Part shown: piece after piece, positions 52,929 through 63,999 of the stretch
Layout: each line of letters begins with the position of its first letter
How positions within the stretch are numbered: the stretch's first letter is position 1
From: Campylobacter cuniculorum DSM 23162 = LMG 24588
GTDB taxonomy: Bacteria; Campylobacterota; Campylobacteria; Campylobacterales; Campylobacteraceae
Assembly (NCBI RefSeq): GCF_002104335.1
Contig: NZ_CP020867.1
Location: forward strand, 1,339,206 to 1,403,205
Length of the DNA: 64,000 bases
Direction: 5' to 3'
Translations under genes and position numbers: made by a program
Notes under the pieces: generated by a model
What the model was told of the DNA's origin: nothing
Databases searched by the model: none
Seen by the model: only the letters and a program-made list of their open reading frames with translations

Positions 52929-54644
52929 TTATACATTCACATTCACTTTATAATCATTCAAATGATTGCCCTTAGTATCCATAACATGAACTGAACAAGC
53001 TATACAAGGATCATAGGAGTGAATTTTTCTAATGATTTCAAGCGGTTGTTTTACATCAGCAATCTTAAGTCCAATCAAACATTGTTCATAACTTCCACCA
53101 ACACCCTTTGAATCCTTTGGACTTGCATTCCAAGTTGAAGGCACAACAGCTTGCCAATTTTCAATGACACCATCTTTAATTCTACACCAATGACTCAAAG
53201 TACCACGAGGAACATTACCTATATAGCGACCCTTATATTCTTTGTTTTTATCAATCACATAAGGAGAACAAGTGCTCTCATCGACTTTTAAATTCTCTAC
53301 TAAGTTATTAAAAGCTTTTAAAGTATTGTCTGCTACGATTTTTGCTTCCAAACAACGTGTCGCTGTTCTGCCTAAGGTGCTAAAAACTGCTTTTAAAGGA
53401 AGTCCTGTTTCTTTGAAAAAACCATCAACCACAGGAACGACATTTTTATTGCCCTTTGCATAATTCACAACAACATTTGCCAAAGGTCCCACTTGCATAG
53501 GCTCTCCATCATATCTAGGAGCTTTAATCCAGCTGTATTTGCCTTTCGTATCAAAGACCTTACTATGTGTATTTTGTCCGTGCTGATCTATGCTTTCTCC
53601 ATCAATCAAACCTGTGTAATTTGGATTTGTTTTACCATCATAAGGATGTAAAGGCTCATCATCTGCATACCAAGAATGTGTAGCCTCTTCTGTGATTTTA
53701 TCCTCTTCAACCTCATAAACTTTGCTGATATCACCATTTTTAATAATACCACTTTCAAAAAGCCATTCATCTTTTCCGATTTGAAATTCTTTAAAGGTAA
53801 AGAGATTGCTAACCCCGACATCATTTAAAACACTCGCTTCATTTGCATAAGCTTTTCCTGCCATAACTAAATCAGGATAATAAGCACGATTTACAAAATC
53901 CGCCACTTCTTGGAATTTAACCAAATACTCGCCCATTCTTGAAGGATTTAAAAGATCCATCACACAGGTTACTCCTCCTACGGTTAAGCTTTGCGGGTGA
54001 GGATTTTTAGCTCCAAAAATTGCCATACATTGAGCAACGATTCTTTGAATTCTTAAGCATTCAAGATAGTGAGAAAGAGCGATTAAATTTTCTTCCGGGC
54101 TTAAATGATAAGTTGAATGTCCATAATAAGCATTTGCAAAAGGTCCTAAATTTCCTTTTTCTACAAAAGTTTTGATTCTTTGTTGCACTTCTAAAAGTTT
54201 ATCTGCACCCGTAGCATAAGGATTTGGCGTATATAAAAAGGCTATATCACTTGCTTTTTTTACATCGGCACTCAAAGCACTCACTATATCCACCCAGTCA
54301 AGAGCATGGAGTTGATAAAAATGCACTATATGGTCATGTAAAAATAAAGCCGCATTCATCAAAGTCCGAGTCAGCTGTGCGTTAAGTGGCGGAACGATTC
54401 CTAAGGCATCTTCAACGGCAACAATTCCTGCTTTATAATGAGAAAAGGTGCAAACTCCACAAATTCTTTGCGTCATAAAAGCCACATCTCTAGGATCCCT
54501 TCCCTTGACAATCACCTCAATACCACGCCATAGAGTTGAACCTGAATAAGCCTCTTGAACAACATTATTTTCATCAATAATAACCTCGACTCTTAAGTGT
54601 CCTTCAATTCTTGTAATAGGATCTACGATAATTTTTTGACTCAT
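52929..54644 (-). CDS. hydB: NiFe hydrogenase large subunit HydB
   Basis: A 571-aa catalytic subunit. The N-terminal Ni ligands are in RICGVCTFSHYKAG and the C-terminal ones in DPCIACSVH. After the cleavage His, an 18-residue extension (VMDTKGNHLNDYKVNVNV) remains for HydD to remove. RIEGHLRVEV is the usual start signature. It is the H2-splitting subunit of a periplasmic group 1 uptake hydrogenase that lets Campylobacter respire H2. It lies 2 bp after hydA. Confidence 0.96.
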   Translation of the reverse strand: MSQKIIVDPITRIEGHLRVEVIIDENNVVQEAYSGSTLWRGIEVIVKGRDPRDVAFMTQRICGVCTFSHYKAGIVAVEDALGIVPPLNAQLTRTLMNAALFLHDHIVHFYQLHALDWVDIVSALSADVKKASDIAFLYTPNPYATGADKLLEVQQRIKTFVEKGNLGPFANAYYGHSTYHLSPEENLIALSHYLECLRIQRIVAQCMAIFGAKNPHPQSLTVGGVTCVMDLLNPSRMGEYLVKFQEVADFVNRAYYPDLVMAGKAYANEASVLNDVGVSNLFTFKEFQIGKDEWLFESGIIKNGDISKVYEVEEDKITEEATHSWYADDEPLHPYDGKTNPNYTGLIDGESIDQHGQNTHSKVFDTKGKYSWIKAPRYDGEPMQVGPLANVVVNYAKGNKNVVPVVDGFFKETGLPLKAVFSTLGRTATRCLEAKIVADNTLKAFNNLVENLKVDESTCSPYVIDKNKEYKGRYIGNVPRGTLSHWCRIKDGVIENWQAVVPSTWNASPKDSKGVGGSYEQCLIGLKIADVKQPLEIIRKIHSYDPCIACSVHVMDTKGNHLNDYKVNVNV

Positions 54645-54646
54645 TT

Positions 54647-55786
54647 TTATTCCTTATCTTTTTGTGTAGAAGATATAACAGCATGTGCTGCAATCGCAAC
54701 TCCGGTAAGACAAAGCACCCCGATACCAATTTTATCTGAAACACTATCCGCACCAAGCCCAAAAACCGTATCAAATTTATGCGAAGCCATAGGCTCTTCA
54801 AAAGGTCCCATTGCGTCCCAAAAACTCGGTTCAGAACAGCCGATACAGCCATGTCCGGCTTGAATAGGCCAAGACGTGTGTTGATTGAATCTTTCTCTTG
54901 AACAATTATTAAAAGTATAAGGTCCCTTACAGCCTACTTTATAGAGACAATATCCCTTTTTAGCTCCTTCATCACCAAAAGCTTGGACAAATTCACCCGC
55001 ATCAAAATGTCCTCTTCTCTCGCAAAGGTCGTGAATTCTAAATCCATAAGCCCATTTTGGACGATTATAGACATCAAGGCTAGGAAGCTCTTTGAACAAT
55101 AAAAGTTGCAATACATTACCCACAATATTTTTTTCACTTGGAGGACAGCCCGGCACATTAATCACAGTTTTATTTGTAACCTTACTTAAAGGTTGAGCAT
55201 TACTCGGATTTGGTCTTGCTGCTTGAATTCCGCCAAAAGAAGAACAGGTTCCTATAGCTAAAATAGCCTTAGCATTATTAGAAGCTTCTTGTGCAATTTT
55301 ATAACCTGTTTTTCCGTGTGGTCCAATGGTTAAATAAGATTCTGTATCTCCCATAGGAATTCCACCCTCAACCATTAAGACATAATTGCCTTTATGTTTT
55401 TCCATTGCACTTTCTAAATTTTCTTCAGCTTGCCAACCACTTGCAGCCATAACTGTTTCGTGATATTCTAAAGAAATATAATCAAAAATCAAACTATCAA
55501 TCGTTGGAGTATCACTTCTTAATAAGCTTTCAGAACAGCCTGTGCATTCAGCCATATGAAGCCAAATCACAGGCAATCTGTCTGCAAGTTCAGCTGCTCT
55601 TGCCACCATAGGTGTTAAACTAGCTGGCAATGCTAAAAAGGCTGTCATAGCTCCTGCCCATTTCATAAAATCCCTTCGCGTAAAACCTGCTTTTTCTAAA
55701 GCCTTTGGAATAGAATTGTTAGATTTTAAAGAAGGAAGCTTTTCAAGCTCTGCTAAGCGAGACTTAATTTGCGTATAATCAACCAT
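54647..55786 (-). CDS. hydA: NiFe hydrogenase small subunit HydA
   Basis: A 379-aa subunit with a Tat signal (FTRRDFMKWAGAMTAFLALP, twin Arg at about 36-37). Cysteine ligands for the three iron-sulfur clusters include AECTGCSESLLR, IGTCSSFGG, VPGCPPSEKN, HDLCERRGHF, CLYKVGCKG, NNCSRERF and HGCIGCSEPSFWD. A C-terminal helix (about 350-370) anchors it in the membrane. It begins with AAGGAG, and is the first gene of the operon. Confidence 0.95.
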   Translation of the reverse strand: MVDYTQIKSRLAELEKLPSLKSNNSIPKALEKAGFTRRDFMKWAGAMTAFLALPASLTPMVARAAELADRLPVIWLHMAECTGCSESLLRSDTPTIDSLIFDYISLEYHETVMAASGWQAEENLESAMEKHKGNYVLMVEGGIPMGDTESYLTIGPHGKTGYKIAQEASNNAKAILAIGTCSSFGGIQAARPNPSNAQPLSKVTNKTVINVPGCPPSEKNIVGNVLQLLLFKELPSLDVYNRPKWAYGFRIHDLCERRGHFDAGEFVQAFGDEGAKKGYCLYKVGCKGPYTFNNCSRERFNQHTSWPIQAGHGCIGCSEPSFWDAMGPFEEPMASHKFDTVFGLGADSVSDKIGIGVLCLTGVAIAAHAVISSTQKDKE

Positions 55787-55891
55787 TGCTTCTCCTTAAA
55801 TTATTATTTTAAATTATTCTCTAATATAATAAAGTAAAAAATTTTAAAACTAGATTAAAAATTTAAATTTATTTTAATTTTTAATTTATTG

Positions 55892-57727
55892 TTATAAGCC
55901 TTTTTTGAGTTTGCGTATCAAAAATCTTGCAGGATGAATGCAGGATACAAAATCCTTAAAAATTCCTAAAGGTTCATTGTTGATTAAAGCACAAAGATAA
56001 CGAGCTGCTAAAACACTCGTGCTAAAAGCCCTTGAGCCGTGTGCGAAATTAAGATACAAATTAGGGATATTTTGAGGTGGAATTTGAGGCTTGTTTTTAG
56101 TCCATAACAAAGCTTTATAATTTTGTTTATAAAAATTTTCATCATAAGCAGCCCCAATTATAGCAAATCTATCGCTTGAATAAGACCTAAAACCCACTTT
56201 TGAACCTTTAATTTCAAGTTTTTCATCACCTTTTAAAAATTCTTTAATATTTTTTAAATTTTCATCATCATCGCTATTTTGAGGCAAAGGATTAGAATTA
56301 AGCCTATCATAACTTGCACCAATTACTTGCAAATCATCTTTTGCAGGACATATATAAGCCTTAGAAGAAAGAGCAAATTGTGTGTCGCAAAAGGGTTTTA
56401 AATGCGTTACTTGTCCGCGAACCTTACTCAACTTCATTTCTTCATAGGCTAAAAAGTCTTTTGTATCCGCTCCCATTGCGTAGATTAAGATTGAAAAATC
56501 TTCTTTTTTTAAATTGTTTTTGAACTTTAAAATGAATTTTTCGTTTTCATACTCAAAGCCTATAAATTCGTGATTAAAATATAATTTCGCCTCGCTAAGT
56601 TTAAACAAATCTGCAACAATTTTTTTAGGAGAAATTGCCCCTGCATCTTCTAAAAAAGCTTGATTTTTCTCAATTTTAAACAAGATATTTTGACTTTGAG
56701 CTAAAAATCTTTGCTCCATAGCCAAAGTATGGGCAAATTCAAACACTCCATTGAGATTTAAATTAAGAATTTTTTTATAAAAACGACTCGCTTCAATCAA
56801 AGCATTTTGCGAGAATTCTCCTAAAGCAACTTCAGGTTTTAAAATCAAAGAGCTTAAAATTCCACTCTCATTTCCGCTCGCACCTTGATTTAAAATTGAA
56901 TTTTTTTCAAAAACACTCACTTCAAAATCTCTAAGTTTAAGCTCATAAGCTAGAGTTGCTGCACAAATTCCAGCTCCTATAATGGCAATTTTTTTATTAG
57001 GAATGCTTTGCATTACTCTTGCAAAATACGCTTCTTTGTCGCAATTTTGACTCTTTGGCTGAAATTTTGCCCTTATCATCTCTCTTTTTTTAAAGCCTCG
57101 TATTTTCTCAACAATAAAGCCATAATTTTTAAGATTTTTTTGCAAAAAACTCGAAGCAGAAAAAGTTAAAATTTGGGCATTTTCTTTAGAAAGTCTTGCC
57201 AAATGAGGCATTAAATCTTGCTCAAACATTGCTTTATTTTTACGTGGAGCAAAGCCATCTAAATACCAAATATCCGCTTGAAATTCAAGTTTTTTTAAAA
57301 CACTCACATCATCAAAAATAAGATCTAAAAAACAATTTTTAAAATAAAAACGATAATACCCATGTTTGCATTTAGGATAAAAGAGTAAAAATTCCTCTAA
57401 ATATTCTTTAAATTCTTCATAAATTCCAAGTTTTTTGTAGCATAATCTTAATTCTTCTTTTTCTATATAAAAACCCTCCACACTCACATAAAAAAGCCTT
57501 TTGGGAGCTTTTTTAGACTTAAAAAATCTTTGCAGGGTTAAAAAGAAATTTAAACCTATGCCAAAACCGAGTTCAGCAATGATAAATTCATCTTTTTCAT
57601 CCCAATCAAAAGCTTCACTATAAATATATTTGCTTTCATTTATGCCATCATTTGAGTTAAAATAAAAATCATCAAAATCTAAAGAAAAAGGCGTGTTATT
57701 TTTAAAAACCAAACGAGCTTTTTTCAC
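55892..57727 (-). CDS. mnmC: bifunctional tRNA (mnm5s2U) modification enzyme MnmC
   Basis: 611 aa in two domains. Residues 1-235 are the SAM methyltransferase (DUF752; [29 protein letters not shown]). From 247 the FAD oxidoreductase domain begins ([17 protein letters not shown]) and ends with [20 protein letters not shown]. It performs the last two steps of wobble uridine modification in tRNA. It lies between the hyd operon and amiA, as recalled for C. jejuni. Confidence 0.92.
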   Translation of the reverse strand: MKKARLVFKNNTPFSLDFDDFYFNSNDGINESKYIYSEAFDWDEKDEFIIAELGFGIGLNFFLTLQRFFKSKKAPKRLFYVSVEGFYIEKEELRLCYKKLGIYEEFKEYLEEFLLFYPKCKHGYYRFYFKNCFLDLIFDDVSVLKKLEFQADIWYLDGFAPRKNKAMFEQDLMPHLARLSKENAQILTFSASSFLQKNLKNYGFIVEKIRGFKKREMIRAKFQPKSQNCDKEAYFARVMQSIPNKKIAIIGAGICAATLAYELKLRDFEVSVFEKNSILNQGASGNESGILSSLILKPEVALGEFSQNALIEASRFYKKILNLNLNGVFEFAHTLAMEQRFLAQSQNILFKIEKNQAFLEDAGAISPKKIVADLFKLSEAKLYFNHEFIGFEYENEKFILKFKNNLKKEDFSILIYAMGADTKDFLAYEEMKLSKVRGQVTHLKPFCDTQFALSSKAYICPAKDDLQVIGASYDRLNSNPLPQNSDDDENLKNIKEFLKGDEKLEIKGSKVGFRSYSSDRFAIIGAAYDENFYKQNYKALLWTKNKPQIPPQNIPNLYLNFAHGSRAFSTSVLAARYLCALINNEPLGIFKDFVSCIHPARFLIRKLKKGL

Positions 57728-57846
57728 TAGAAAAACCTTTCTATAAAGAATTTAAAAATCACAAAAATTTAAATCAATTTCAATCTTCAAAGATTCATCA
57801 AAATTTTTTTTAAACAGAAATTGAGTATTTTTAAAACTAAAATTTT

Positions 57847-59700
57847 CTATCGGTTGTTATAAAAATAACCATCAACCCCATCAGCGACGCCTCTAGCTAA
57901 AAGTTCTTGGAAATTTTTATTTGCAATTCTTTTTCCTTCATTAGGATGCGTAATATAACCAATCTCAATTAAAATTGCGGGCATTTGAGCCCCAACTAAA
58001 ACCCAAAACGGAGCTTCCCTTACACCACCATCGACAATTTTGTATTTTTTACGCGTTTGGCTTAAAACTCCTTTTTGAATATCGATTGCAAGTTTATTTG
58101 ATGAAACAATTTTTTCGCGATTTAAGAAATTTAAAATGCTTTGTTTGGAAAAATAATTCATTTCTTCAAAATCGCCTTGATTTTCTTTTTCAGCGGCATT
58201 TTTACTTCGCTGACTCCTTGCAGGAGATAAAAAGAAAGTTTCAAGACCTTCCGAAGTTTTGGCTTTGGAATCACTTGCGACTGCATTAGCGTGAATGGAT
58301 AAAAATAAATCCGCTTTTTTATCATTTGCAATTTTAGTTCTATCTCTAAGATTGATGAATTTATCTTTATTTCTTGTATAAAAGACCTTATAACCTCTTT
58401 TTTTAAGTTCATTGCCAATTTTTAAAGCAGTATTTAAAACAATATCCTTTTCTTTCAAATTTCCCTTTAAAGCTCCGCTATCCTTGCCTCCATGTCCTGC
58501 GTCAATGACTATGACTTTACCTGATTTAAAATTTGAGTTAAGCGGATTTGTGTTTAAATTTTGTTTTGAACTTTGTTCTTGAGTTTTTTTATTGTTTGGG
58601 GTTAAATTTTCTTGATTTAAATTTGAAAAATAAATTTTTAAATTTTTATTTTTTAATTCTTTAGAGAATTCAAAATCCTTAGGTGAGCTAAGCACTATGC
58701 GGACAATTTTAGGATTAAACTGCGTAATTGTGATGAATTGTTGTCCAAAATTAAAATTTCTAGCTCCGCCTTCTAAAATTCCTTCAAAGCTTATGATTTT
58801 TCTAAAAAGTTTATTGTCTTTAGTGCTAAGTACAGAAAGTTCATCGGCACTTAAATCTTTGTTTAAATTCAAACTCACACCTTCTGAAAACTTCGTAGTT
58901 TTCAATACATAAAGTGGTTTTTCCTGTTTTTTTTGTGCGGTTTGTGTTTGAGTTTTTTGCTCTTTTTGAGGCTCTTCTTTGGAATTATTTTTTGTCTTTT
59001 GAGTTTGATTTGCTAAAATGGTAAAAGTTTTTTGATTGAAATTAAGATTGAGAGGAATTTTTTCTTTAGAGCGTATAACCATACGAATGGTTTTGGGATT
59101 ATATTGCGAGAGAGTGATGCTAAAATCATCGAATTTATAATCCTTTTTACCCCCTTCTAAAATGGCTTCAAAATCCATAATATAACGAAAATTATTTTTT
59201 TCATCAAGAATAATGGTTTTAATATCATTTTTTTCTAAGTTAAAATCAAGCCAAAGCTCCACTCCTGCTTGAATTTGTTTCGAATTTAAAAGATATTTTT
59301 TTTTAGAATTTTCTTTTGCTGCGGTTAAAATGAGTTTTTCATCATTATTTGGTGTAAAAACAGCATTTTGTGCTTTCATTTCTTGAGTAGAAATTTGCCT
59401 TAAAGTATCGATATTCATATCGCTCATACCGCTTTGTTTAAGCTCATTAACATAGCTTGTATCGTCTAAATTTAAAACACTACAACTGATTACAAGTCGT
59501 TTTAAAACTTCGATTTTTTCTTTTTCATTTTCATTAATCACGCTTTGTATATAAAAACTTTTGAGCTGATGATGAAATTTGATTTGAGTGTTATATTTTG
59601 AAGTGAGAAAATTCTTATCAAAATATTCAAGCTCTTTTTCAAAGGCTCCAAAACAAAGATTTATCAATATAAAAATCGAAAATAAAATTTTAAACATCAT
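57847..59700 (-). CDS. amiA: N-acetylmuramoyl-L-alanine amidase AmiA
   Basis: A 617-aa exported amidase. Signal peptide at 1-18. Two AMIN-like repeats are visible (YIMDFEAILEGGKKDYKF and IISFEGILEGGARNFNF), joined by low-complexity Lys/Gln/Thr linkers. The C-terminal Amidase_3 domain (about 395-615) has zinc ligands in IDAGHGGKDSGA, DIVLNTALK and LSIHANAV and the catalytic Glu in LIEIGYITHPNEG. It splits septal peptidoglycan. Its start overlaps the next gene by 4 bp. Confidence 0.92.
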   Translation of the reverse strand: MMFKILFSIFILINLCFGAFEKELEYFDKNFLTSKYNTQIKFHHQLKSFYIQSVINENEKEKIEVLKRLVISCSVLNLDDTSYVNELKQSGMSDMNIDTLRQISTQEMKAQNAVFTPNNDEKLILTAAKENSKKKYLLNSKQIQAGVELWLDFNLEKNDIKTIILDEKNNFRYIMDFEAILEGGKKDYKFDDFSITLSQYNPKTIRMVIRSKEKIPLNLNFNQKTFTILANQTQKTKNNSKEEPQKEQKTQTQTAQKKQEKPLYVLKTTKFSEGVSLNLNKDLSADELSVLSTKDNKLFRKIISFEGILEGGARNFNFGQQFITITQFNPKIVRIVLSSPKDFEFSKELKNKNLKIYFSNLNQENLTPNNKKTQEQSSKQNLNTNPLNSNFKSGKVIVIDAGHGGKDSGALKGNLKEKDIVLNTALKIGNELKKRGYKVFYTRNKDKFINLRDRTKIANDKKADLFLSIHANAVASDSKAKTSEGLETFFLSPARSQRSKNAAEKENQGDFEEMNYFSKQSILNFLNREKIVSSNKLAIDIQKGVLSQTRKKYKIVDGGVREAPFWVLVGAQMPAILIEIGYITHPNEGKRIANKNFQELLARGVADGVDGYFYNNR

Positions 59701-60788
59701 TCCCCATTAACAAGTTTATCCATAAGCTCTTTAACGCTAATCAATTTTTCTAAACGATAACCATTTGCACCCGTGAAAAAAAGCCCCGTTTCTTTTTTAC
59801 CTGCCCAAGCATCAAAAAGCCTATCAGCAATGCAATATCCTACTTTAGTTGCTTCTTTTCCGCGTCCGCAAGGAGCAACACAATTGCTCGTGCAATTAAT
59901 CTTTGGTCCCATTCTTTTATCAACCAAATCAAGCAAATGAGTTCGAATCCCCCTTGCAGGATAACCCACAGGAGATTTGATAAGTTCAATATCCTCTTCT
60001 TTACAAGCAATTAAAAGCTCTTTAAATTCAGCACTCGCATCACACTCAAAAGTCCCTATGAAACGCGTCCCCATTTGCACTCCACTTGCTCCTAAAGACA
60101 AAACTTTTTCTATATCTTTTTTATCCCAAATTCCTCCTGCAGCAATGATAGGAAAAGAACCCCAATTTTTAGCCTCCTCGACTACAGGCTCAATCAGTTT
60201 TTCAAGTTGATAATCCGGATGCAAACATTGCTCATAAGTAAAACCTTGATGCCCTCCGCTTTTAGGACCTTCAAGCACAACAGCATCGGGCAAACGATTG
60301 TATCTTGATGACCATCTTTTACAAATGATTTTTAAAGCCTTAGATGAAGAAACAATAGGCACCAAAGCCACATCGGGAAAGTCCATACTAAATTCGGGTA
60401 AATTTGTAGGCAAACCCGCTCCCGAAACAATGACATTAAAACCCACTTCACAAGCATCTTTGACTATTCTTGCATAATCATTGCTTGCACATAAAATATT
60501 ACAACCCAAAGGTGCATTTGCACAAATTTTTCGAGCATTATTGATAATACTTTGCAAACCTTTTTTAGAATAAAAATTTTCACTTCCATAAGGCTTGAGA
60601 TTGAGCTGTTTATCCACATAAGCAAGATTCTCATAATATCCTGTTCCAACAGATGAAATAATACCAAGCCCACCATTTAAGGATACAGCTGAAGCAAGTT
60701 TATCCCAACTAATGCCTAATCCCATTCCACCTTGAAAGATTGGATATTTAATCGTGTGTTTTCCTATTTTTAAGGGTTTTAAATCCAT
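59697..60788 (-). CDS. nitronate monooxygenase family FMN protein
   Basis: A 363-aa TIM-barrel flavoprotein. The features are YPIFQGGMGLGISWDKLASAVSLNG, GCNILCASNDYARIV, VIVSGAGLPTNLPEF, VVLEGPKSGGHQGF (family His), IIAAGGIWDKKDIEKVLSLGASGVQMGTRF. A Cys-rich insert (INCTSNCVAPCGRGKEATKVGYC) near 300 is common in epsilonproteobacterial and clostridial members. True substrate unknown; FabK-like enoyl reductase activity is an alternative. It abuts tyrS by one base. Confidence 0.85.
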   Translation of the reverse strand: MDLKPLKIGKHTIKYPIFQGGMGLGISWDKLASAVSLNGGLGIISSVGTGYYENLAYVDKQLNLKPYGSENFYSKKGLQSIINNARKICANAPLGCNILCASNDYARIVKDACEVGFNVIVSGAGLPTNLPEFSMDFPDVALVPIVSSSKALKIICKRWSSRYNRLPDAVVLEGPKSGGHQGFTYEQCLHPDYQLEKLIEPVVEEAKNWGSFPIIAAGGIWDKKDIEKVLSLGASGVQMGTRFIGTFECDASAEFKELLIACKEEDIELIKSPVGYPARGIRTHLLDLVDKRMGPKINCTSNCVAPCGRGKEATKVGYCIADRLFDAWAGKKETGLFFTGANGYRLEKLISVKELMDKLVNGE

Positions 60789-61990
60789 TATTTAACCTTT
60801 AATTTTGCAAATTTTCTCTTACCTACTTGTAAAATGTATTCCCCCACTCCAAGCTGCATTTGTTCTTCTTGAGTTTTTTGTGAATTAACACTCACTGCCT
60901 TTGCACTGATTGAACGTCTTGCAGCAGAGCTTGAATTTTCTAAACCGCATAATACTAAAGCCTTAACAAGCCAAATTTCACCCTCCACTTCAAATTCAGG
61001 CATAGAACTTGGCAAAAGATTTGCACAATGAATTCTATCAAATTCAGCCTTTGCTTGCATTGCCTCTTCTTGATTGTGAAATCTTTGTGTGATTTCAAGG
61101 GCTAAATTTTCTTTAGCAATTTTAGGATGAAGTGAGCCTTTTTTAACCTCCTCTTCTATCTTTTGAATTTCACTCAAACTTTTTTCACTCAAAAGCTCAT
61201 AATACCTAAACATCAATGCATCGCTAATGCTTAGAATTTTAGCATACATATCATCAGCTTTTTGAGTCACTCCTATGTAATTGTTTAAACTCTTACTCAT
61301 TTTATTGACCCCATCTAATCCCTCAAGTAAAGGCATCATCATAATAGCCTGTTCTTTTCCAACATTATAAATTCTTTGAAGCTGTCTCCCCATTAAAAGA
61401 TTAAATTTTTGGTCTGTACCTCCCATTTCAATATCACATTTTAATGCCACACTATCATAACCTTGAAGCAAGGGATATAAAAATTCACAAATCGAAATAG
61501 GACTTTGCTCCTTAAATCGCTTTGTAAAATCATCGCGTTCAAGCATTCTTGCCACACTAAAAGTCGCACTAAGCTCTATGATACCCGCTGCACCTAAGGC
61601 ATTGAGCCATTTAGAATTAAATTCAATTTGAGTTTTTTTCCTATCAAGAATTTTAAAAACCTGTTTTTCATAGGTTTTAGCATTTTCTAAAACTTCTTCT
61701 TTATCCAGCTTTTTTCTTGTCGCATTTTTTCCGCTAGGATCGCCAATTTGCCCCGTAAAATCACCGATTAAAAATTGAACGATGGCTCCGTGTTTTTGCA
61801 AAAATGCCATCTTGGATAAAACCACACTATGCCCTAAATGCAAATCAGGAGCAGTTGGGTCCATACCGATTTTAACATAAAAATTTTCGCCTTTTTCATA
61901 GTAATTTTTGATTAAATTCTCAATTTTTTCTTCATCAATAATTTCCACACAAGCTCTTTTAACTTCTGCTAAAATATCTTTTAAATTCAT
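60788..61990 (-). CDS. tyrS: tyrosyl-tRNA synthetase
   Basis: TyrS, 400 aa, class I. HIGH-like PDLHLGHSVVLSKM, the Tyr-binding QGYDSVALKCDIEMGGTDQKFNLLMGR, and KMSKSLNNYIGV. The C-terminal S4-like domain starts near 335 (VKALVLCGLENSSSAARRSI). Length matches the TyrZ-like bacterial subgroup. It overlaps spoT by 4 bp. Confidence 0.94.
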   Translation of the reverse strand: MNLKDILAEVKRACVEIIDEEKIENLIKNYYEKGENFYVKIGMDPTAPDLHLGHSVVLSKMAFLQKHGAIVQFLIGDFTGQIGDPSGKNATRKKLDKEEVLENAKTYEKQVFKILDRKKTQIEFNSKWLNALGAAGIIELSATFSVARMLERDDFTKRFKEQSPISICEFLYPLLQGYDSVALKCDIEMGGTDQKFNLLMGRQLQRIYNVGKEQAIMMMPLLEGLDGVNKMSKSLNNYIGVTQKADDMYAKILSISDALMFRYYELLSEKSLSEIQKIEEEVKKGSLHPKIAKENLALEITQRFHNQEEAMQAKAEFDRIHCANLLPSSMPEFEVEGEIWLVKALVLCGLENSSSAARRSISAKAVSVNSQKTQEEQMQLGVGEYILQVGKRKFAKLKVK

Positions 61991-63999
61991 TCTAAACCAC
62001 CTTCTTTATATGCGTCATTTAAGGAAGTAAAATCCAAAATTTTATAACTTGATTTCAGTCTATCGCGGACATTTTCAACTTTGAGATTGTTTGGAATTTC
62101 TATAGTGATTTCAAAATAATCCATTGCTGAATAAGAATTACTCGATAGATTGATGGTCAATAAATTAATTTGCATTTTAGCAAGTAAAACTAAAAATTCG
62201 GCTAGAATTCCTTTTTTATTTTCTAAAGAAAAAATCACTTTATATTGTTTTGGGATATTAGAATCCCATTTTATAAATATCATGTCTTTATTTTCATTAA
62301 GCATTTGTTCAGCTTTATCACAGAGTTTATGATGCACAATTGCGTTTCCGCCTTCAACAAAAGCAATGATAGAATCGCCTTTTTTAGGGTGGCAACAATA
62401 ATCAAATTCCACATTAGAAATTTTGTTATTAGAATAAAATAAAAAATGTCCGATTTTTTGTTCCCTGATTTCATACCTATTAAACCAAGATTTTTTAGCA
62501 TATTTTTTGAGGGCATTGACTATATCTTCAAAATAAGCATTATCGCTAGAAATTTGATGAATTCTACGCCCTAAATTTTCTTTTTTAATCCAATCTTCAA
62601 TCTGCTCTTTATGTGTGCGAAAAACACAACAAAGCATATTAATCGCACTCGTAAAATCAATTTCTCTGATTTTTTGTTTGCAAAATTCTCTAATGTTTGC
62701 TTTAGCCTTGCCTGTTTTAACACTATCTATCCAAGAACAACGATAAAATCTTTCATCTGTAGTTACAATACGAACTATATCTCCATTTTTAAGCTCTGTT
62801 AAAAGGGGAACTTTGACACGATTGACATAGGCACTTTTTGCATGCAAACCTATCTTAGTATGCACTTCATAGGCAAAATCAAGCACCGTTGCACCGCGTG
62901 GAAGGGTAAAAATCTCGCCCTTAGGAGAATACACAGCAATATCCTCAACATAAAGGCTATCTTTAGCATATTCGTAAAGCTCGATGGCATTATAATCTTC
63001 TGCATTTTCAAGCTGATTAGCATTTTGCATAGAAATATCAGTAAGCCAATCCAATTTTGGAGCCGCGATACTGCCCTCTTCTTTGTATTTCCAATGTGCA
63101 GCAATTCCAAATTCGGCAATCTTGTGCATATCAAAAGTACGAATTTGAGCCTCAATAATATTTTTTGTATCAAAAAGTGTGGTGTGAATCGTTTGATAGC
63201 CATTTTGTTTAGGTAAAGCGATATAATCTTTAAAACGCGAGATTAAGGGATTAAAATTTGTATGCAAAATTCCTAAAGCCAAATAACAATCAGAAATTTT
63301 ATTGACTAAAATTCTCACCCCTAATAAATCAAGCACCTCCTCGATACCAACGCCCTTTCTTTGCATTTTAAGATAGATAGAATAGCTGTGTTTTATACGC
63401 TTTTGAATTTCAAAAGTGCCCTGTCTGAAACCATTGCTTAAAAATAATAATTCAATTTTAGATATAAAATCATTCAATCCAAGTTGCATTTGCTGATTTT
63501 TTGAGTTGATATAATTATAAATTTGTTTATATTCATCGGGCATTAAATATTTAAAACTCAAATCTTCTAAATAATTTTTAATGCTTGAAATTCCAAGTCT
63601 GTGTGCAATAGGAGCATAAACAACTAAGGTTTCTTCACTGATTCTTTTTTGTTTATCCTCTCTTAATGCCTCTAAAGTGAGCATATTGTGGAGTCTGTCG
63701 CAAAGCTTTACAATCAAAACTCCCACATCTTCTATACTTGCTAAAAGCATATTTCTAAAGGTTAGTGCGGATTTGGTGAGATTTTTTTTTGATTTAGAGC
63801 TAATAAGATTATCTTCTCTAATTTCTATGATTTTAGTCAATCCCAAAACAAGCCTTAAAACTTCAGAACCAAATTCTTCTCTTAGTTCCTCTTCAGTGCA
63901 ATCAGTATCCTCAATCACATCGTGTAAAAGTGCCGCCAAAATAGTCGGTCTGCTATCGCTTAAAAATCCTACCAAACTCGCCACTAAAATAGGATGCAC
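61987..63999 (-). CDS. spoT: bifunctional (p)ppGpp synthetase/hydrolase SpoT, N-terminus beyond window
   Basis: 670 residues are seen; the N-terminus is missing as the frame runs off the window end. The HD hydrolase part has HPILVASLVG and LLHDVIEDTDCTEEEL, and VKLCDRLHNMLTL. The synthetase follows (LGVRILVNKISDCYLALGILH, PKQNGYQTIHTTLF). TGS domain at about 350-410 (VYSPKGEIFTLPRGATVLDFAY) and a C-terminal ACT domain (VIFSLENKKGILAEFLVLLAK). It is the only RelA/SpoT homologue in C. jejuni, controlling the stringent response. Confidence 0.94.
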   Translation of the reverse strand: MHPILVASLVGFLSDSRPTILAALLHDVIEDTDCTEEELREEFGSEVLRLVLGLTKIIEIREDNLISSKSKKNLTKSALTFRNMLLASIEDVGVLIVKLCDRLHNMLTLEALREDKQKRISEETLVVYAPIAHRLGISSIKNYLEDLSFKYLMPDEYKQIYNYINSKNQQMQLGLNDFISKIELLFLSNGFRQGTFEIQKRIKHSYSIYLKMQRKGVGIEEVLDLLGVRILVNKISDCYLALGILHTNFNPLISRFKDYIALPKQNGYQTIHTTLFDTKNIIEAQIRTFDMHKIAEFGIAAHWKYKEEGSIAAPKLDWLTDISMQNANQLENAEDYNAIELYEYAKDSLYVEDIAVYSPKGEIFTLPRGATVLDFAYEVHTKIGLHAKSAYVNRVKVPLLTELKNGDIVRIVTTDERFYRCSWIDSVKTGKAKANIREFCKQKIREIDFTSAINMLCCVFRTHKEQIEDWIKKENLGRRIHQISSDNAYFEDIVNALKKYAKKSWFNRYEIREQKIGHFLFYSNNKISNVEFDYCCHPKKGDSIIAFVEGGNAIVHHKLCDKAEQMLNENKDMIFIKWDSNIPKQYKVIFSLENKKGILAEFLVLLAKMQINLLTINLSSNSYSAMDYFEITIEIPNNLKVENVRDRLKSSYKILDFTSLNDAYKEGGLE